Shown here one piece after another: positions 6,289-9,108 of a stretch of DNA of 9,108 nt. Made by a program: the position numbers and the translations under genes. The DNA is taken from positions 1 through 9,108 of the forward strand of contig CAMFEL010000081.1 of assembly GCA_945949385.1 (NCBI GenBank), written 5' to 3'. The stretch's first letter is position 1. Every line of letters starts with the position of its first letter. The notes below the pieces were generated by a model. That model made no database searches. It saw nothing but the letters and a program-made list of their open reading frames with translations, and had not been told where the DNA came from. The DNA comes from an uncultured Clostridia bacterium (GTDB taxonomy: Bacteria > Bacillota > Clostridia > Oscillospirales > CAG-272).

Positions 6289-6912
6289 ATGTGGCAATAT
6301 GTAAAAAAGCTTCAGTACCCCATAAACATTAAAACTCCAAACGCGGCTGCCGCAAAGGTCATAATTTCACAGCTGGGAGGCCCTGACGGGGAGTTGGGCG
6401 CTTCTCTCAGATACCTGTGTCAGCGCTATACTATGCCCGACGACCGTATTATCGGCACACTTACCGATATAGCCACGGAGGAACTGGCACATGTGGAAAT
6501 GGTGTCGTCTATCGTTTATCAGCTTACTAGAAATCTGAGCATTGAGGAGATCAAGCGCAGCGGCTTTGATACCTATTTTGTGGATCACACTGCGGGTATC
6601 TACCCTATCGCCGCGAGCGGCGTTCCGTTCCGCGCCGAGTATTTCGGCGTAAAGGGCGATGTTTTTGCGGATCTAAGCGAGGATCTGGCGGCAGAACAAA
6701 AGGCAAGGGTGACCTACGACAATATTCTGCGGCTTATTGACGATCCTGATATATGCGACCCCATCAAATTTCTGCGGGAGCGCGAGGTGGTGCATTTCCA
6801 GCGCTTCGGTGAGGCGATGCGGCTTGCGCAGGATGACAGCGACTGTAAAAACTTTTACGGCTGGAATCCCGAATTTGACAGAGGCTGTCACAGAACGGGA
6901 AACGCCAAATAA
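6289..6912 (+). CDS. cotJC: CotJC, manganese-catalase-like spore-coat protein
   Basis: The 207-residue protein starts MWQYVKKLQYPINIKTPN, a hallmark of CotJC and the manganese catalase superfamily. The dinuclear manganese ligands of that fold map to Glu35 (GPDGELGA), Glu65 and His68 (EELAHVE), Glu136 (AAEQKAR) and His169 (REVVHFQRF), so all five are present and catalase activity is plausible. It would act in the spore coat, breaking down hydrogen peroxide. AAGGAG (6275-6280) lies 8 bases before the ATG and overlaps the cotJB stop, with a 12-base gap between the genes. It is the last gene of the operon, followed by a strong terminator. The C-terminal tail ends in an unremarkable Arg/Gly/His stretch. 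Confidence 0.95.
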   Translation: MWQYVKKLQYPINIKTPNAAAAKVIISQLGGPDGELGASLRYLCQRYTMPDDRIIGTLTDIATEELAHVEMVSSIVYQLTRNLSIEEIKRSGFDTYFVDHTAGIYPIAASGVPFRAEYFGVKGDVFADLSEDLAAEQKARVTYDNILRLIDDPDICDPIKFLREREVVHFQRFGEAMRLAQDDSDCKNFYGWNPEFDRGCHRTGNAK

Positions 6913-6925
6913 ATACCCGGAAATC

Positions 6926-6955
6926 AAAAAGGGGCTGCGATGCGGCCCCTTTTTT
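6926..6955 (+). terminator. Rho-independent terminator of cotJABC
   Basis: GGGGCTGC (6931-6938) pairs with GCGGCCCC (6942-6949), including one G-T pair, around a GAT loop. It is preceded by AAAAA and followed by six T (6950-6955), 14 bases after the cotJC stop. Confidence 0.92.
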
Positions 6956-7011
6956 GCGCGATGCAAATTCGCACGTTTTTTCGCAAGTCGGTCTCTCGCC
7001 TATGTCATACC

Positions 7012-7039
7012 TTGGGAAAAAATCAAGTATAAATATAAA
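7012..7039 (+). promoter_or_regulatory. Weak candidate promoter for the SpoVB-like gene
   Basis: TTGGGA (7012-7017), a 16-base spacer and TATAAA (7034-7039) loosely fit sigma-A. The predicted start would fall almost on the ribosome binding site at 7048-7051, which argues against it. The A+T-rich block after the cotJ terminator suggests that some promoter exists here, but the exact element is uncertain. Confidence 0.25.
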
Positions 7040-7057
7040 AAACCTACGGAGCGGACA

Positions 7058-8839
7058 ATGCGAAAAAGCAGAAAATATATATTCAACGTCGTACTGCTGG
7101 CGGCGGTCACGGTAGCTATGCGGGCAATAGGTGTCAGCTTCAACGCTTTCGTCACGAGAAAGGCGGGAGCCGGTGCGGTAGGACTGTTTACTCTTGTGGG
7201 CAGCGTGTATTCTCTTGCGGTAACTCTCGGTCTGTCCGGCGTCAATCTTGCGGCGGTGCGCCTTACCTCTCGCTGTCTTGCTCTGTGCGAGGCGCAGGGG
7301 ATGAGCGGATACGAAATGCGCAAGACTCTGAAACGGGAAATGGGAGGCTGCATAGTTTACGCTCTGTTTTTCGGCACGCTTGCGGGACTTTTACTGCACG
7401 CTCTGGCATATCCGGTGGGAACTTATATTTTGGGCGACGTTCGCACCGTGTCCTCCTTGAGGCTTTCTTCCTTTGCCATTCCCGCCGTTTCTCTTTCCTC
7501 AGCGCTGGCAGGCTATTTTACGGGACTGCGAAAGGTGTATAAAAATGCGATTGTCTCCGTTTCGGAGCAGATAATAAGTATTTTTGCCGTGTCTGCCGCG
7601 CTTGAACTGATTGGCATAAGGGGCGCGGAATACGCCTGTCTTTCCGTAATCGGCGGAGCCGCGGTTGCGGAGACGGGCTCTTTTTTGCTGTCGCTTTTGC
7701 TGTATCTTTGCGACAGGGTCAAAAGCGGCAAAAACGGAGGAACAAATGCGGCGGGCGGAGTGGGCGGCTGCAAAAGTGCGGGTGACGCGAAGAGTATAAA
7801 AAGCACGGGGAGAACAAGGACTGCGGCGGGAGCGCTGCGTGCGCAAAAAGCAAATGGCGCAGGCAAGGCGGCAGGCGGAGTGAAAGGCATCCGGAAACGG
7901 GCAAAGGGAATACGGGGCATATTCGGCGGGGCATACAGGGGTGCCTTGCGGCGCGCCGCCGCAGTGGCTTTCCCGGTGGCGGTAGGCTCCTATGTGCGAC
8001 AGGGACTTTTGTGTGCGGAGCATATTGCCATACCTGCGGGTCTCAGGCGTTTCGGCAAAAACGCCGAAGCGGCTCTTGCTTCATACGGAGTATTGCACGG
8101 TATGGCGTTTCCGCTTATATTCTTCCCCTCGTCCGTGGTCATAGCCGCAGCCTCACTGCTTATTCCGGAGCTTGAGGAAACGCAGGCTCTCGGAAACAGA
8201 GAGGGCGCCGCCCGTATTGCCGGGAGATGCGTTCGGCTGACGCTGATATTTGCGGTAGGCGCCGCAGGTGTGTTCCTCGCTTTCGGGGGAGAGTTGGGTA
8301 TGTCCGTATATTCAAGCGCCGAGGCAGGGTCATATGTTGCCGCTTTTGCGCCGCTCATACCAATTATGTATCTTGACACCGCAGTTGACTGCGTGCTGAA
8401 GGGAATGGGACAGCAGGTGTACTGTATGAAGGTGAATATTATCGACGCCTTTCTTTCTCTGCTGCTTGTTCTGTGCGTGCTTCCGTTTTTCGGTATTAAG
8501 GGGTATATAGCGTGCGTTTATCTTACGGAAACGGTGAATTTTATTTTAAGCATTACCCGTATGGCGTCTGTTACAAATGTGGCTCTGCGGCCAAAGGACG
8601 CTCTCGTTCCGCTTATTTCTTCTCTGTGTGCCTGCACGGCGGTAAGACTTGCCGCTTCTTTTCTCTGCCGCGGTCTTGTGGCTTTTGAAATCGGTGCGGC
8701 TATACTGATTTATTCGGCATTTGTACTTCTGTTTTCCGCTTTTTTGCGCACAAAATCGGCTAAAACGGAGAAAAAGCAAAACTTGCTTGCAAAGGGGCGG
8801 CGCACAGTATACAATAGTAGCGTTTGGAAATTTCAGTAG
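7058..8839 (+). CDS. SpoVB/MurJ-like polysaccharide flippase (MOP superfamily)
   Basis: The 593-residue, multi-membrane-segment protein resembles SpoVB-type lipid-linked oligosaccharide flippases. Its N-terminus (KYIFNVVLLAAVTVAMRAIG, then SFNAFVTRKAGAGAVGLFTL) has the family pattern, and the second half has HGMAFPLIFFPSSVVIAAAS. Such proteins move lipid-linked cell-wall precursors across the membrane, and SpoVB acts in spore cortex formation. The ATG at 7058 has GGAG (7048-7051) six bases upstream; the frame is open back to 6737, but that part overlaps cotJC and its terminator. Typical members have about 450-530 residues. The excess here sits in a hydrophilic Gly/Ala/Lys/Arg-rich linker (residues 221-292) between the two halves. 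The C-terminus adds a basic tail of about 35 residues. SpoVB itself or another flippase of the same family cannot be told apart here. Confidence 0.82.
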   Translation: MRKSRKYIFNVVLLAAVTVAMRAIGVSFNAFVTRKAGAGAVGLFTLVGSVYSLAVTLGLSGVNLAAVRLTSRCLALCEAQGMSGYEMRKTLKREMGGCIVYALFFGTLAGLLLHALAYPVGTYILGDVRTVSSLRLSSFAIPAVSLSSALAGYFTGLRKVYKNAIVSVSEQIISIFAVSAALELIGIRGAEYACLSVIGGAAVAETGSFLLSLLLYLCDRVKSGKNGGTNAAGGVGGCKSAGDAKSIKSTGRTRTAAGALRAQKANGAGKAAGGVKGIRKRAKGIRGIFGGAYRGALRRAAAVAFPVAVGSYVRQGLLCAEHIAIPAGLRRFGKNAEAALASYGVLHGMAFPLIFFPSSVVIAAASLLIPELEETQALGNREGAARIAGRCVRLTLIFAVGAAGVFLAFGGELGMSVYSSAEAGSYVAAFAPLIPIMYLDTAVDCVLKGMGQQVYCMKVNIIDAFLSLLLVLCVLPFFGIKGYIACVYLTETVNFILSITRMASVTNVALRPKDALVPLISSLCACTAVRLAASFLCRGLVAFEIGAAILIYSAFVLLFSAFLRTKSAKTEKKQNLLAKGRRTVYNSSVWKFQ

Positions 8840-8864
8840 GGTATCGGGACGGTAAAACGGTCAA

Positions 8865-9108
8865 ATGAAGCTTAAAAAACCGAGAAACGAAATAGATATG
8901 ATAAACGGGCCTCTGCTGCCCAAAATACTGCTGTTCAGCGCCACGGTCTTTCTGACGAATCTGATGCAGCTGCTCTTTAACACCGCAGACCTTGTGGTGG
9001 TGGGGCGCTTTGCCGGCAACGAGGCGCTGGGAGCCGTAGGTGCCACCGGCGCGCTTACGACCTTGCTGGTAAACCTGTTCATCGGTTTTTCCGTAGGAGT
9101 CAGCGTGG
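8865..9108 (+). CDS. MATE family efflux transporter (3' truncated)
   Basis: The first 81 codons of a gene running off the right edge are visible. The sequence EIDMINGPLLPKILLFSATV, then LMQLLFNTADLVVVGRFAG and LGAVGATGALTTLLVNLFIG, is the first two membrane segments of a MatE-domain multidrug or organic-cation exporter driven by sodium or protons. The ATG at 8865 gives the usual short polar N-terminus. Upstream only a poor ribosome binding site (ACGG-type) is seen, 25 bases after the SpoVB-like stop, so it is probably read on the same transcript. Met at codon 12 is a less likely start. Confidence 0.9.
   Translation, partial: MKLKKPRNEIDMINGPLLPKILLFSATVFLTNLMQLLFNTADLVVVGRFAGNEALGAVGATGALTTLLVNLFIGFSVGVSV

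Noticed and set aside
6737..7057. Upstream extension of the flippase frame into cotJC
   Set aside because: It overlaps cotJC and its terminator. The ATG at 7058 has a good GGAG site and gives the normal family N-terminus.

Overview
The window looks like chromosomal DNA of a spore-forming anaerobic clostridium, most likely an Oscillospiraceae/Ruminococcaceae-type gut Firmicute. Support: a fused B12-binding radical SAM/DUF2344 protein, a DUF421-DUF4363 pair, a complete cotJABC spore-coat operon, a SpoVB-like flippase, AAGGAGG-type ribosome binding sites and fairly balanced base composition. The exact species cannot be read from the sequence.

Layout. (1) 2-1627 (+): the C-terminal two thirds of a TIGR03960-type radical SAM protein fused to DUF2344; the gene enters from the left edge. 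(2) 1628-2019: a 392-base gene-free stretch with an intrinsic terminator, a dense array of small hairpins inside a larger imperfect inverted repeat, a 43-base stem-loop and a G+C-rich palindrome with a T-run. (3) 3092-2020 (-): a DUF421 (YetF-like) membrane protein and a DUF4363 protein, translationally coupled through an ATGA overlap. (4) 5243-3204 (-): a 679-residue membrane-anchored zinc-ribbon protein ending in an extreme Asp/Tyr tail, with a near-perfect sigma-A promoter upstream and a strong terminator downstream. (5) 5438-6912 (+): cotJA-cotJB-cotJC, ended by a strong terminator. CotJA carries a long Cys/Arg-rich N-terminal extension with tandem repeats. (6) 7058-8839 (+): a SpoVB/MurJ-like flippase with a large Gly/Ala/Lys-rich linker. 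(7) 8865 to the right edge (+): the N-terminus of a MATE-family transporter.

How the genes may work together. The cotJ operon encodes inner spore-coat proteins, including a manganese-catalase-like CotJC whose five expected metal ligands are all present. The SpoVB-like flippase downstream is also plausibly sporulation-linked. DUF421 proteins have been tied to spore membrane properties in Bacillus, so the block from 2020 to 8839 may be loosely spore-themed; this is inference from family knowledge and adjacency. The 194-base divergent region between the zinc-ribbon gene and cotJA holds a vegetative sigma-A promoter on one strand and a sigma-E-like promoter overlapping it on the other, which would give an arrangement where mother-cell and vegetative transcription compete.

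I see no CRISPR array, prophage, insertion sequence, tRNA or rRNA. No wholly new system is evident. The most unusual parts are the CotJA extension, the Asp/Tyr tail, the overlapping divergent promoters and the intergenic hairpin array.
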